A model generated the notes under the pieces. That model was not told the DNA's origin, made no database searches, and saw only the letters and a program-made list of their open reading frames with translations. The translations under genes and the position numbers were made by a program. A stretch of 64,000 nt of DNA from Steroidobacter gossypii (GTDB taxonomy: Bacteria; Pseudomonadota; Gammaproteobacteria; Steroidobacterales; Steroidobacteraceae). Below, one piece after another: positions 40,387-49,241 of this stretch; the first letter of the stretch is position 1, and every line of letters begins with the position of its first letter. Location: contig NZ_JAEVLS010000005.1 in assembly GCF_016801985.1 (NCBI RefSeq), positions 434,001 through 498,000 of the forward strand, read 5' to 3'.

Positions 40387-41769
40387 TTAATGATGGCCGT
40401 TGTTGTTGGAGCTCGGCGCGCCGGTCAGAGCGGCCGACACACGCTCGAGTCGATTCGCGCGCGACCCTTTAATAAGTACCGCCACGCCTGCGGTGAGCGA
40501 CGCCTTGGCTTCGCGGATCAACGCATCGATATCGGCAAACCAGCGCCCGCCAGGACCGAACGCCTCGACTGCGAAATGCGAGCCTTCGCCAATGGCGAGC
40601 AAACGCTCGATACCGGCCTGGCGCGCGTAGCGGCCAACTTCGGCATGCAGCTCGTTGCTCGCATCGCCCAGTTCTTTCATTTCCCCCAACACCAGCCAGC
40701 GCGAGCCGGCGAAAGCGCGCATGGCGTCGAGCCCCGCCTTGAGCGAGCTCGGGTTGGCGTTGTAGGAGTCGTCGACAATGAAGGCGCCGTTGATCGCCGG
40801 CTTCAGTTCCAGCCGGCCGGCGACGGTCTTCATTGCGCTCAGCCCCGAGGCGATCTGCTCGATTTCCGTGCCAGCCGCGCAAGCCGCTGCCGCTGCGCCC
40901 AATGCATTGCGCAGGTTGTGAAGACCGGCGAGCGGAATCGTGGCGGGAATCGTGCCGTCCGGCGTGACCAGATCGAAATCGATACGGAAGCCGTTCGCTC
41001 CGCTCACCTCACGCACCTTGTGCGCCATGAAATCGGCCGGCTGTTCAAAGCCGAACGTGAGAATCCGATCCGCGCTGCTCATGTCGCGCCACTGAGAGGC
41101 GTACTTGTCGTCCGCATTGATGACGGCGACGCCTTCCACCGGCAGCGCCTGAAACATTTCGCCTTTGCCGGTCGCAACGCCGTCCAGGCTGCCGAAGCCT
41201 TCCAAGTGCGCCGCGCCAGCGTTGGTCACCATGCCGACCGTTGGCTCGGCGAGGGATGCCAAGTGAGCGATCTCACCAAGATGGTTGGCCCCCATCTCGA
41301 TGACGGCGTATCGATGCTGCTGGGTCAGCTCGAGCAGCATCAGCGGCACGCCGATGTGATTGTTCAGATTGCCACGCGTGATCAAGGTCGGACCGAGTTG
41401 CGACAGGATCGAGCCGATCAGCTCTTTGGTCGTGGTCTTGCCGTTGCTGCCGGTGACGCCCACCACGGGAATCTTGAACTGACGGCGCCACGCACGAGCG
41501 AACGCCGACAGCGCCGCCAACGGATCGGCGACGACGATCTGTGGCAAAGCGACCGGAAGCTGCCGGGACACCAGCGCGGCGGCCGCGCCTTTCTCGGCAG
41601 CGGCGGCCACGAAGTCGTGGCCATCGAACGTCGGTCCGGCGAGCGCGACAAACAACGCGCCCGCTTTGATGGTTCGCGTGTCCGTCGAGACGCTCGTGAA
41701 CTCACGATCTGCGCCTGCTACCTGACCCTGCGCGTAACGCGCGATCTCACTCAATCGCCAGGCAATCAT
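40387..41769 (-). CDS. murF: UDP-MurNAc-tripeptide--D-Ala-D-Ala ligase MurF
   Basis: Adds D-Ala-D-Ala to the precursor, 460 aa. The N-terminal substrate domain has STDTRTIKAGALFVAL. The ATP loop is VGVTGSNGKTTTKEL, followed by EMGANHLGEIAHLA and the C-terminal VDDSYNANPSSLKAGLDAM. It overlaps the murE stop by 4 bp. Confidence 0.97.
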   Translation of the reverse strand: MIAWRLSEIARYAQGQVAGADREFTSVSTDTRTIKAGALFVALAGPTFDGHDFVAAAAEKGAAAALVSRQLPVALPQIVVADPLAALSAFARAWRRQFKIPVVGVTGSNGKTTTKELIGSILSQLGPTLITRGNLNNHIGVPLMLLELTQQHRYAVIEMGANHLGEIAHLASLAEPTVGMVTNAGAAHLEGFGSLDGVATGKGEMFQALPVEGVAVINADDKYASQWRDMSSADRILTFGFEQPADFMAHKVREVSGANGFRIDFDLVTPDGTIPATIPLAGLHNLRNALGAAAAACAAGTEIEQIASGLSAMKTVAGRLELKPAINGAFIVDDSYNANPSSLKAGLDAMRAFAGSRWLVLGEMKELGDASNELHAEVGRYARQAGIERLLAIGEGSHFAVEAFGPGGRWFADIDALIREAKASLTAGVAVLIKGSRANRLERVSAALTGAPSSNNNGHH

Positions 41770-43310
41770 GACTGCCTCCTCAGCGCTCGCAGCGCCTGCT
41801 CGCGGTCGCTGAACGAACGACGCTCAGTGCCCACGATTTGATAATCCTCGTGGCCCTTGCCGGCGATCAGAACCACGTCGGTTCTATCGCTCGCCGCAAT
41901 CGCGCGAGCGATGGCGAGCGCACGATCGCGTTCGACGAGCGCCGCTTCGGGACGAGTCAGCCCTTTGAGGATGTCAGCGACGATCGAGTCACCGTTCTCG
42001 GTGCGCGGGTTGTCGTCGGTGACGATGACGCGGTCGGCGAGACGCTCGGCAATCGCTCCCATCAGAGGGCGCTTGCCAGGGTCACGGTCGCCGCCGCAAC
42101 CGAACACACAAACCAATTTGCCGCTGCGATGCTTGCGCACGGCGAGCAATGCTTTTTCCAACGCGTCCGGCGTGTGCGCGTAGTCGACGATGGCGAGCGG
42201 CCGGTCCGGCGCGGTGATCGTTTCCATTCGGCCGGGCGGCGGCGCGCAGTTCTCTAGCGCAGCGACGGCCTGCGGGATCGATACGCCACTGGTCAGCAAC
42301 GTGGCGAGCACGGCCAGCAGGTTCTCCACGTTGAAGTCGCCGACAAACCGAGAGCGCAATGTCGCCGGCCCCCAGCTGCCATCGAACTCGATGTCCAAAC
42401 CGTTGGGCGCGGCGGTCACGCGGCGAGCAAACAATTGCTTCACCTCGCCCTTCTCGCTGTGCCAACGCGGATCGAGCTGGATCGGTCCATTGCGACTGAA
42501 CACGACCAGGCAGGTGTGTGCCACCCGCGTCGCCAGCTCGCGGCCGAACACGTCATCTACATTGATGATGGCGTTACGCAGACTCGGCCAGCGGAACAGA
42601 TGCGCTTTGGCCTCGCCGTACTCTTCGAGCGTGCCGTGATAGTCGAGATGATCGCGGGTCAGATTGGTGAACACCGCGGTGTCGAAACGCACGCCGTAAA
42701 CGCGACCTTGATCGAGCGCATGCGAGGACACTTCCATGCCCAGGCAACGCACGCCTTCGTCTCGGAGTTCGGCGAGTTGCCGCTGGACCGTGATGCAATC
42801 CGGCGTGGTCAGCGTACCTCCGCGCAACGCGCCGACGCGGCCGTAACCCAGCGTGCCGGCGTAGGCGGAAGTCACATTCAGCCGTTGCAAGGCGTCTGCG
42901 ATGACATGCGCCGTAGTGGTTTTGCCGTTGGTGCCGGTGACGCCGACGACACGAACGCCAGTCGAGGGCGCATCGAAGAACCAATCGGCGATGGTGCCGA
43001 GCCAGTTCGTCAGCTCAGGGATGGCGATCAGCGGAACGCCTTCAGGCAGGTTCGGAGCAGCCACTCCTTCCGAGGGCTCCCAGAGGATAGCGCTAGCGCC
43101 AGCCTTAACAGCTTGCTCCGCAAAGCCGATGCCGTGCGTGCGCGTGCCCGGCAATGCGACGAATGCAGCGCCCGGCCGCACCGCCCGGCTGTCGAGCGTG
43201 AGATCGCTGATCTGCAGATCGGGCGGCACAAAATCCAGGGACGACACGCCGCTGTCCGCAAGCAGTGCTCGCAGATTTTTGACGCGTACCTTGTCGACCC
43301 GGCTGTTCAT
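41766..43310 (-). CDS. murE: UDP-MurNAc-L-Ala-D-Glu--meso-DAP ligase MurE
   Basis: Adds the third stem-peptide residue, 514 aa from ATG 43310; the frame is open to 43382 but that part overlaps ftsI and lacks conserved sequence. Motifs are LTLDSRAVRPGAAFVALPG, VVGVTGTNGKTTTAHVI, TTPDCITVQRQL, EVSSHALDQGRV and VDYAHTPDALEKAL. The DNPR motif (TDDNPRTENGDSI) marks the meso-diaminopimelate-specific type, as expected for a Gram-negative. It starts 22 bp after ftsI. Confidence 0.97.
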   Translation of the reverse strand: MNSRVDKVRVKNLRALLADSGVSSLDFVPPDLQISDLTLDSRAVRPGAAFVALPGTRTHGIGFAEQAVKAGASAILWEPSEGVAAPNLPEGVPLIAIPELTNWLGTIADWFFDAPSTGVRVVGVTGTNGKTTTAHVIADALQRLNVTSAYAGTLGYGRVGALRGGTLTTPDCITVQRQLAELRDEGVRCLGMEVSSHALDQGRVYGVRFDTAVFTNLTRDHLDYHGTLEEYGEAKAHLFRWPSLRNAIINVDDVFGRELATRVAHTCLVVFSRNGPIQLDPRWHSEKGEVKQLFARRVTAAPNGLDIEFDGSWGPATLRSRFVGDFNVENLLAVLATLLTSGVSIPQAVAALENCAPPPGRMETITAPDRPLAIVDYAHTPDALEKALLAVRKHRSGKLVCVFGCGGDRDPGKRPLMGAIAERLADRVIVTDDNPRTENGDSIVADILKGLTRPEAALVERDRALAIARAIAASDRTDVVLIAGKGHEDYQIVGTERRSFSDREQALRALRRQS

Positions 43311-43332
43311 GACGATCTCTGCAGCGGCTTCC

Positions 43333-45060
43333 TCATGGGTTGGCCTGCACCAGCGTGGTGGCAGGCAGTCGATCCAGACCATCGGGCGGCACGCCCATCA
43401 AACGCAGCGCGCCCGCCATCACATTGGCAAACACCGGCGCGGCCACGTCGCCGCCGTAATATTTCTTGCCGCTCGGCTCGTCGATCACGACGATGGCGGC
43501 CAGCCGCGGATGGCTCGCGGGCACGACGCCGCCGAACGACGCTTTGTAACGTTCAGTGGAATAGGAGCCGGCGTCGGCAGTCCAGGCAGTGCCGGTCTTG
43601 CCAGCCACGCGATAGCCCACCAGCGAGGCGCGCTTGCCGCTGCCTTCGGACGAGACGACGCTCTCCATCATCTCCAGCAATTCTTTGGCGACGCGCGGAT
43701 CGATGACCTGTTCACCCGGCACCGGCTCCTCGACCTTGCGCAACGTCACCGGCCGCTTGACGCCGTAGGCGCCGAGCGTCGCGTAAGCGCGCGCCAGTTG
43801 CAGCGGAGTGACCGACAGACCATATCCATAAGAGATGGTGGCCTGGCCGATCTTGCGCCAGTGCGAGTGGTCGTTCAGCAAACCGGCCGACTCGCCTGGA
43901 AAACCGCTGCCGGAGACTTCGCCGAAGCCGAACGCGGACAGCGTCTCCTGCATGGTCTTGGGCGACAGGTTCATGGCCATCTTGGTCATGCCGACGTTGC
44001 TCGACTTGGCCAGCACGGTGGTCAGCGTGATCGGGCCGAGGTTGTGATGGTCCGGAATTCTCTTGATGCCCACCTGCACGAAGCCCGGCGAAGTATCGAT
44101 GACGGTGTTGCCGTGATAGCGCCCGGACGCGAGGCCGGCGGCGGCAATGAACGGCTTGATGCTCGAACCCGGCTCGAAGATGTCAGTCGCCGCGCGATTG
44201 CGATAGCGCGAGGCCGCGACCTGATCGCGATCGTTCGGGTTGTAGGCCGGCTGATTCACCATGGCCAGCACTTCGCCGGTCTCGATGTCGAGCACGATCA
44301 CCGTGCCGGCCTTGGCGCCATGTTCCTGAACCGCCGCTTTCAGTTCGCGATAGGCGAGGTACTGGATGCGCAGGTCGATGCTGGTGATCAGGTCGCCGCC
44401 CGGGTGCGGAGCGCGAATGCTTTCGACGTCTTCCACGGTGCGGCCGAGCCGATCCTGAATGACGCGCTTGGCGCCCGGCTCGGCGCCCAGCCAGCGGTCG
44501 TAAGCCAGCTCCAGGCCTTCCTGACCGATGTCGTCGTATCTCTTGGTGAAGCCAAGCAGATGGCCGGTGACTTCGCCCGCCGGATAGAAGCGCTGGTATT
44601 CACGCTGCAGGTACACGCCCGGGATCTTCAGATCCTTGACCTGCGCGGCGTCGCTCGGGCGCATGTGGCGCACCAGATAAACGAACTCTCGATCCAGATT
44701 GCTGGTGATCAGCTGCGTCAGCCACTTCTTGTCGCGATTCAAAGCTTCGGCCAGCAGCGGAATCTGATCCGCCGCCTTCATCACTTCCGACGGATTCGCC
44801 CAGACCGTGTCCACCGGCATGCTGGCGGCCAGCGGCTCGCCGTTGCGATCGTAGATATCGCCGCGGTTGGCGGTGAGCTTGGCAATGCGGGTGTAACGCG
44901 CGTCGCCCTGGCCTTCGAGGAAACCTTGATCGAGGACCTGCAAATCCACTGCGCGCGCGACCAGGCCGGTGGCGATCAGCACCAGCGTGACGAGCACGAA
45001 CCGCAGCCGTCCGCGGTACTGCTCGGGTGAAAATTGTTTGCCCTCGTCGCGACGGATCAT
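43333..45060 (-). CDS. ftsI: Septal transpeptidase FtsI (PBP3)
   Basis: Class B penicillin-binding protein that cross-links septal peptidoglycan with FtsW, 575 aa. A short cytoplasmic N-terminus precedes one membrane segment (FVLVTLVLIATGLVARAV, ~residues 21-38). A pedestal domain follows with RGDIYDRNGEPLA. The transpeptidase motifs are S299-S-I-K302, KSSNVG and K488-T-G. It lies 7 bp after ftsL. Confidence 0.97.
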   Translation of the reverse strand: MIRRDEGKQFSPEQYRGRLRFVLVTLVLIATGLVARAVDLQVLDQGFLEGQGDARYTRIAKLTANRGDIYDRNGEPLAASMPVDTVWANPSEVMKAADQIPLLAEALNRDKKWLTQLITSNLDREFVYLVRHMRPSDAAQVKDLKIPGVYLQREYQRFYPAGEVTGHLLGFTKRYDDIGQEGLELAYDRWLGAEPGAKRVIQDRLGRTVEDVESIRAPHPGGDLITSIDLRIQYLAYRELKAAVQEHGAKAGTVIVLDIETGEVLAMVNQPAYNPNDRDQVAASRYRNRAATDIFEPGSSIKPFIAAAGLASGRYHGNTVIDTSPGFVQVGIKRIPDHHNLGPITLTTVLAKSSNVGMTKMAMNLSPKTMQETLSAFGFGEVSGSGFPGESAGLLNDHSHWRKIGQATISYGYGLSVTPLQLARAYATLGAYGVKRPVTLRKVEEPVPGEQVIDPRVAKELLEMMESVVSSEGSGKRASLVGYRVAGKTGTAWTADAGSYSTERYKASFGGVVPASHPRLAAIVVIDEPSGKKYYGGDVAAPVFANVMAGALRLMGVPPDGLDRLPATTLVQANP

Positions 45061-45067
45061 GCTTTCC

Positions 45068-45334
45068 TCAGGGCTTCACAATCCGAACTTCATCGGGCCG
45101 CGGCACCACCATCTGCAGATTGACGCGCGCGGTCTGTTCCACTCGCCCATGCATCGCAAAGGCGCTCTGCTCCAGCTTCAGCTGGCCCCATTCGATATCG
45201 AGCCGGTCGCGCTCGGCGTGCAGGCCCTGCAACTCGATGAACAAGTTGCGCGCCTCGTGCTTGCTCCACACGACCGCGATCGCAGCCGCCAGCAGTCCCG
45301 CCCACAACACCGCCATGGCCACTTTGCCGCTCAT
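45068..45334 (-). CDS. ftsL: Cell division protein FtsL
   Basis: 88-aa bitopic divisome protein. One membrane segment (AMAVLWAGLLAAAIAVVW) is followed by a periplasmic coiled coil with leucine-type heptads (LFIELQGLHAERDRLDIEWGQLKLEQ region). FtsL proteins vary in sequence; size, topology and place between rsmH and ftsI make the call. ATGA overlap with rsmH. Confidence 0.93.
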   Translation of the reverse strand: MSGKVAMAVLWAGLLAAAIAVVWSKHEARNLFIELQGLHAERDRLDIEWGQLKLEQSAFAMHGRVEQTARVNLQMVVPRPDEVRIVKP

Positions 45335-46260
45335 GCCGCCAACCTCTCGGCGACTCGCATCACCGCGCTACGGGCACGGGGATTGGCGGCCACTTCCGCT
45401 TCGCTCGGATGGATCGGCTTGCCGATCCGGCGCAATTTCGGACGGGCGTGCGCGGGCACGTCGGGCAAGCCGGCGTACACGGGATCTTCTTGTGACTGCT
45501 CCTGCATGAAACGTTTGACGATGTTGTCTTCGAGCGAATGAAAACTGATCACCGCGAGCCGCCCCTTGGGCGCCAACGCGGTCAAGCTGCCGGCCAGTGC
45601 GGCGCGAATTTCCTCGAACTCGTGATTCACCTGAATACGAATGGCCTGAAACGTCCGCGTGGCCGGGTGTTTGCCCGGCTCGCGCGTCGGAATGGACTGC
45701 GCAACGATCTCGGCTAACTGCAACGTACGAACGATGGGCGCCTCGCGACGCGCGTTGACGATCGCGCGCGCGATGCGCCTGGCGAACCTTTCCTCACCGA
45801 ATTCCTTGATGACCCGGACCAGCTCGTGCTCCGGGGCCTTCGCCACGAAGTCCGCCGCGGTGGCGCCGGAAGAAACATCCATGCGCATGTCGAGCGGACC
45901 GTCCTGAGTGAAACTGAACCCGCGCGCGGCTTCGTCCAGCTGCGGCGACGACACGCCCAGATCGAGCAGCACGCCGTCGATGGCGCCCGTCAGCCCCATT
46001 TGCGCCACCACCGCGCCCAATCGCGAAAACGCACTGCTCACCAAAGTCATCCGCCCATCGTTGGCGAAGCGTTCGCGCCCTGCGGCAATCGCCGCCGGGT
46101 CCCGATCGAATGCAATCACAGCTCCCTGCGGCCCGATTCGCTCCAGGATCGCGGCGCTGTGGCCGCCACGACCGAAAGTCGCGTCGAGATAGCGGCCGCC
46201 CTCGCGTAGCTCGAGCGCGGCCAGCACTTCCTGCAGAAGCACCGGCGTGTGCGACAACAT
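45331..46260 (-). CDS. rsmH: 16S rRNA (cytosine-1402 N4) methyltransferase RsmH
   Basis: Methylates C1402 in the ribosomal P site, 309 aa. Signature parts are HTPVLLQEVLAAL, the SAM loop LDATFGRGGHSAAIL, LLDLGVSSPQLDEAARGFSF, GPLDMRMD and VISFHSLEDNIVKRFM. RsmI, which adds the 2'-O-methyl to the same nucleotide, is encoded 2 kb away in this window. It lies 9 bp after mraZ. Confidence 0.97.
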   Translation of the reverse strand: MLSHTPVLLQEVLAALELREGGRYLDATFGRGGHSAAILERIGPQGAVIAFDRDPAAIAAGRERFANDGRMTLVSSAFSRLGAVVAQMGLTGAIDGVLLDLGVSSPQLDEAARGFSFTQDGPLDMRMDVSSGATAADFVAKAPEHELVRVIKEFGEERFARRIARAIVNARREAPIVRTLQLAEIVAQSIPTREPGKHPATRTFQAIRIQVNHEFEEIRAALAGSLTALAPKGRLAVISFHSLEDNIVKRFMQEQSQEDPVYAGLPDVPAHARPKLRRIGKPIHPSEAEVAANPRARSAVMRVAERLAA

Positions 46261-46269
46261 GACCGGGCC

Positions 46270-46725
46270 TTACAACGACAGCGATTCGAGCTCGGGGGGC
46301 AGATCCTCGGCGGTTTCGTCGACCTTCAGCCACTGCTCGCGGCTGTCGTTCCACAACGCCTCGTCCCACAGCTCGAACCGGTTGCCCTGACCAATCAGCA
46401 TCGCGGTGCGCGACAGCGTCGCGTACTCACGCAGGCTCGGCGGAATCAGGATGCGGCCGCTGGAGTCCAGCTCCAGGTCCGTGGCGTGACCGATCATCAG
46501 GCGCTGCAGCCGGCGCGCGACCGGATTCAAGGTCGGCAGGCGACGCAACTTCAGCTCGATCTCTTCCCACTCCGGCAGCGGATAAATGAGCAGACAGCGG
46601 TCGGCGCGATCGACGGTCGCGATCAGCCGGCCATTGGAGCGCTCCACGATGCGCTCGCGATAGCGCGTGGGCATGGCGAGCCTGCCCTTGCTATCGAGAG
46701 TGACCTTGTTGGCGCCCCTGAACAT
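46270..46725 (-). CDS. mraZ: Transcriptional regulator MraZ
   Basis: DNA-binding repressor of the dcw operon, 151 aa, with two SpoVT/AbrB-like MraZ repeats: residues ~1-50 ([21 protein letters not shown]) and ~75-125 ([20 protein letters not shown]). It is the first gene of the cluster and sits directly behind a promoter and a repeat array that matches the known MraZ operator, so autorepression is expected. Confidence 0.97.
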   Translation of the reverse strand: MFRGANKVTLDSKGRLAMPTRYRERIVERSNGRLIATVDRADRCLLIYPLPEWEEIELKLRRLPTLNPVARRLQRLMIGHATDLELDSSGRILIPPSLREYATLSRTAMLIGQGNRFELWDEALWNDSREQWLKVDETAEDLPPELESLSL

Positions 46726-46727
46726 GC

Positions 46728-46759
46728 CCCACTAACCCACGCATTCCCACTTTTTCCCA
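46728..46759 (-). promoter_or_regulatory. MraZ operator (tandem TGGG repeats)
   Basis: On the minus strand TGGG occurs with first bases at 46759, 46749, 46739 and 46731, so the first three copies are spaced exactly 10 bp. This matches the direct TGGGN repeats separated by 5 nt that E. coli MraZ binds. The array lies between the -10 box and the mraZ ATG, and its last copy overlaps the ribosome-binding region, so bound MraZ would block transcription. Confidence 0.8.
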
Positions 46760-46768
46760 CCGAACTGC

Positions 46769-46797
46769 ACTATAGGTACACGGCTCACCCGGGTCAA
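46769..46797 (-). promoter_or_regulatory. Sigma-70 promoter of the dcw operon (Pmra)
   Basis: Minus strand: -35 TTGACC (46792-46797), 17-bp spacer, -10 TATAGT (46769-46774). Start of transcription is expected near 46762, directly in front of the TGGG array. It is the best sigma-70 match seen in the window. Confidence 0.8.
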
Positions 46798-47230
46798 AAA
46801 AATTTGGGGCATTTCCTGTTTAGCGACAGGCACTTAGAGCCGGAAGCTGGCGCCCTCAGCGAAAACCTTCAAAGGCGCTGTGTCAGAAATCAGGGGGTTA
46901 GGAAAGGTTCTTTGCGTGGCGCTGCACGAGTAGCAGGGTTTGCCCGAGGCTGTGTTTTCAACCAGTACAGGGAAAACCTTAACGCTTCGAAATGCGCAAT
47001 CGGGGGGCGATGCGCGGCTGCATTGCTACCTGAATGGGGCGAATCGTGGCTCTGTGGTTCGTGAGGAATTTATCGACAGTTATGGGTAAATGGGTGTCTG
47101 TCGGGTCCTCTTACATGAACGGTGGTTAGTAAAAGTTAACGTTGTTTCGGACCATCGATGGCCGCGAGGCAACTCTGACCTGGCTCCGCTGGTCGAGCCT
47201 AGGGCGAGTTCGAGGCGGGGCTCGCGGCGG

Positions 47231-47340
47231 CGGCGGTGGCCTGAGGTTGGGGTTTGCTTCGGAGGTGGGCTGGTGGCGGCGGTGGCTTGAAGTTGGAGTG
47301 CGCTTCGGAGGTGGGCTGGTGGCGGCGGTGGCTGGCGGAG
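47231..47340. repeat. 46-bp tandem repeat, 2.3 copies
   Basis: Units beginning cggcggtggc start at 47231, 47277 and 47323. The first two are full length and differ at only a few positions; both contain cttcggaggtgggctggtgg. The third copy breaks off after ~10 bases and runs into the left arm of the inverted repeat. Confidence 0.8.
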
Positions 47341-47488
47341 GCCAGGGTGGGCGAGCTCCTTCGGGCACCGTGCTCCCCTCGGCCGCGCTGGCGCGCGCCC
47401 GAGGGGTCCCGTCCCTGGGCGCACTGCGGCGAAAACATCCCTCTTTTTCGACGCTGCCCGAAGAAGCTCGCCCACCCTGGCCTCCGCC
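47334..47488. repeat. Long inverted repeat (34-bp arms, one mismatch)
   Basis: Left arm 47334-47367 (ggcggaggccagggtgggcg then agctccttcgggca) pairs with right arm 47455-47488, with one mismatch. Inside the 87-nt loop an 8-bp pair, cccctcgg with ccgagggg, could form a second stem. Such a structure is larger than a terminator and has no flanking duplication I can see. Confidence 0.8.
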
Positions 47489-47625
47489 TCCGGCGTTCGG
47501 TTCGGCCGCCCGGAGGCTCGGAATGCAGCGGCGCATCTCGTTCCTGCGTTCAGCTCGAATGCTTGGGTCGAGGAGAACCTGAACAGTCAGCGTCGCCTTC
47601 TTTCCGGCTCCGAAGCGGGGTGGCG

Positions 47626-47816
47626 GAGGCCACCGACGCGGAGGCGGTGGGTGTCGGGGGGAAGTGTTCTCCCGGCAAATGGGATCGACAGGGATGTCGA
47701 CCCATTAGCGCTACATGGACGTACAAGCAGCGCGCGAGCGACAGCGACGCGCGGCGGGTGCAGCGGTGCCGGGAGGACACTTCGCCTCGACACCCGCCGC
47801 GAACCACCGAGGCCTC
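47626..47816. repeat. Second long imperfect inverted repeat (~50-bp arms)
   Basis: Left arm 47626-47676 is largely the reverse complement of 47768-47816; the best part pairs gtgtcggggggaagtgttct plus cccggc with gccgggaggacacttcgcct plus cgacac, 22 of 26. It ends 46 bp before the rnpB 3' end. Together with the preceding inverted repeat it makes a hairpin-rich tract downstream of rnpB. Confidence 0.6.
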
Positions 47817-47861
47817 TCAACGGCCGAGGCTCGAACCAAGCGAAGTGCAAATTGAGAAAAG

Positions 47862-48240
<379 letters not shown>

Positions 48241-48291
48241 CGCCAGTAATGATACAGAAGTGGGTGGAAAGTTCCGGCAGATCTTGCGCAA

Positions 48292-49176
48292 CTACTCCTC
48301 GCGCTTGCCACCACTCAACTGCGTGGCTCGCGCGTACAAGTCGCCGCGCTTCTCTCCCGTCAATTTTGCAGCGATTTTCGCTGCCTGCGACGGCGGCAGC
48401 TCTTCGAGTAGCGTGCGAAGCAGTTGATCGGCGTTGAAGCTTTGCGCGCTGCTCGCTGGAGCAGTGTTGCCACTGACGATGATGACGATCTCACCGCGCG
48501 CCATATCGGCATTTTTCTCGGCGATTTCACAGAGCTGCGCGAGCGTCCCGGTGTACGTCGTCTCGAATCGCTTGGTGAGCTCACGACTCACCGAAGCCGC
48601 ACGCTCAGCGCCGAATTCCGCCGCAAGATCTCGAAGCACCTCGACCAACCGATGCGGCGCTTCGTAAAAAATCATCGTACGCGCCTCGTTCAACAACTCG
48701 CGCAACCGAGTCACGCGAGCTGCGCTTTTCGCAGGCAAAAAGCCCTCGAAAACGAAACGATCGGTCGGCAAGCCCGCAATCGACAACGCCGCGATGGCAG
48801 CACACGGCCCCGGCACGACGGCCATCGAAACGCCGCGCGCACGAGCGTTGGCCACCAGATCGAAGCCCGGATCGCTGATCAGCGGCGTTCCGGCATCGGA
48901 CACCAGAGCAATCGATTCGCCCGCCAGCAAGCGCGAAATCAGCGCCTCGCTCTTGTGCATCTCGTTGTGCTCGTGCAACGAAGTGAGAGCTGTATCGATG
49001 CCGAACGCTTGCAACAATTGCCGAGTGTGCCGCGTATCTTCCGCTGCGATCAGCTGAACGCGCGACAACACCTCGCGCGCCCGCGCACTGAGGTCGCCGA
49101 GGTTGCCAATCGGCGTGGCAACGACGTACAGCGTGCCGGGCTCTACCGCAGATTCGGTGCTAAATCCAGGGCTCAT
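48292..49176 (-). CDS. rsmI: 16S rRNA (cytidine-1402 2'-O) methyltransferase RsmI
   Basis: Tetrapyrrole-methylase-fold enzyme acting with RsmH on C1402, 294 aa. Motifs are TLYVVATPIGNLGDLSAR, AEDTRHTRQLL, LVSDAGTPLISDPGF and VPGPCAAIAALSIAGLPTDRF; the C-terminal domain ends the protein normally. It is divergent from lpoA, as in E. coli, across 65 bp, and lies upstream of rnpB on the same strand. Confidence 0.96.
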   Translation of the reverse strand: MSPGFSTESAVEPGTLYVVATPIGNLGDLSARAREVLSRVQLIAAEDTRHTRQLLQAFGIDTALTSLHEHNEMHKSEALISRLLAGESIALVSDAGTPLISDPGFDLVANARARGVSMAVVPGPCAAIAALSIAGLPTDRFVFEGFLPAKSAARVTRLRELLNEARTMIFYEAPHRLVEVLRDLAAEFGAERAASVSRELTKRFETTYTGTLAQLCEIAEKNADMARGEIVIIVSGNTAPASSAQSFNADQLLRTLLEELPPSQAAKIAAKLTGEKRGDLYARATQLSGGKREE

Positions 49177-49205
49177 GCACTGTCTCTACTTGTGCGCATA
49201 ACTTC

Positions 49206-49211
49206 TATAAT
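49206..49211 (+). promoter_or_regulatory. -10 box of a candidate lpoA promoter
   Basis: A perfect TATAAT lies 31 bp before the lpoA GTG in the rsmI-lpoA divergent gap. No good -35 is found at 16-18 bp, so an activator or a weak promoter is possible. Confidence 0.4.
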
Positions 49212-49241
49212 GCCCGCAGCGGCGCTTGCCGAGAGGTTGAC

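Larger units (their letters stand above)
46798..47861. other. ~1.06-kb gene-free region between mraZ promoter and rnpB
   Basis: No frame here has family features; several GC-rich frames are open but give low-complexity Pro/Arg/Ala or Gly/Gly peptides. The region holds a 46-bp tandem repeat and two long inverted repeats listed separately. 46800-47150 is less GC-rich and shows nothing I recognise. Confidence 0.65.

Noticed and set aside
47142-47582. Possible genes in the GC-rich tract before rnpB
   Set aside because: Several frames are open but encode low-complexity sequence spanning tandem and inverted repeats, with no ribosome sites.
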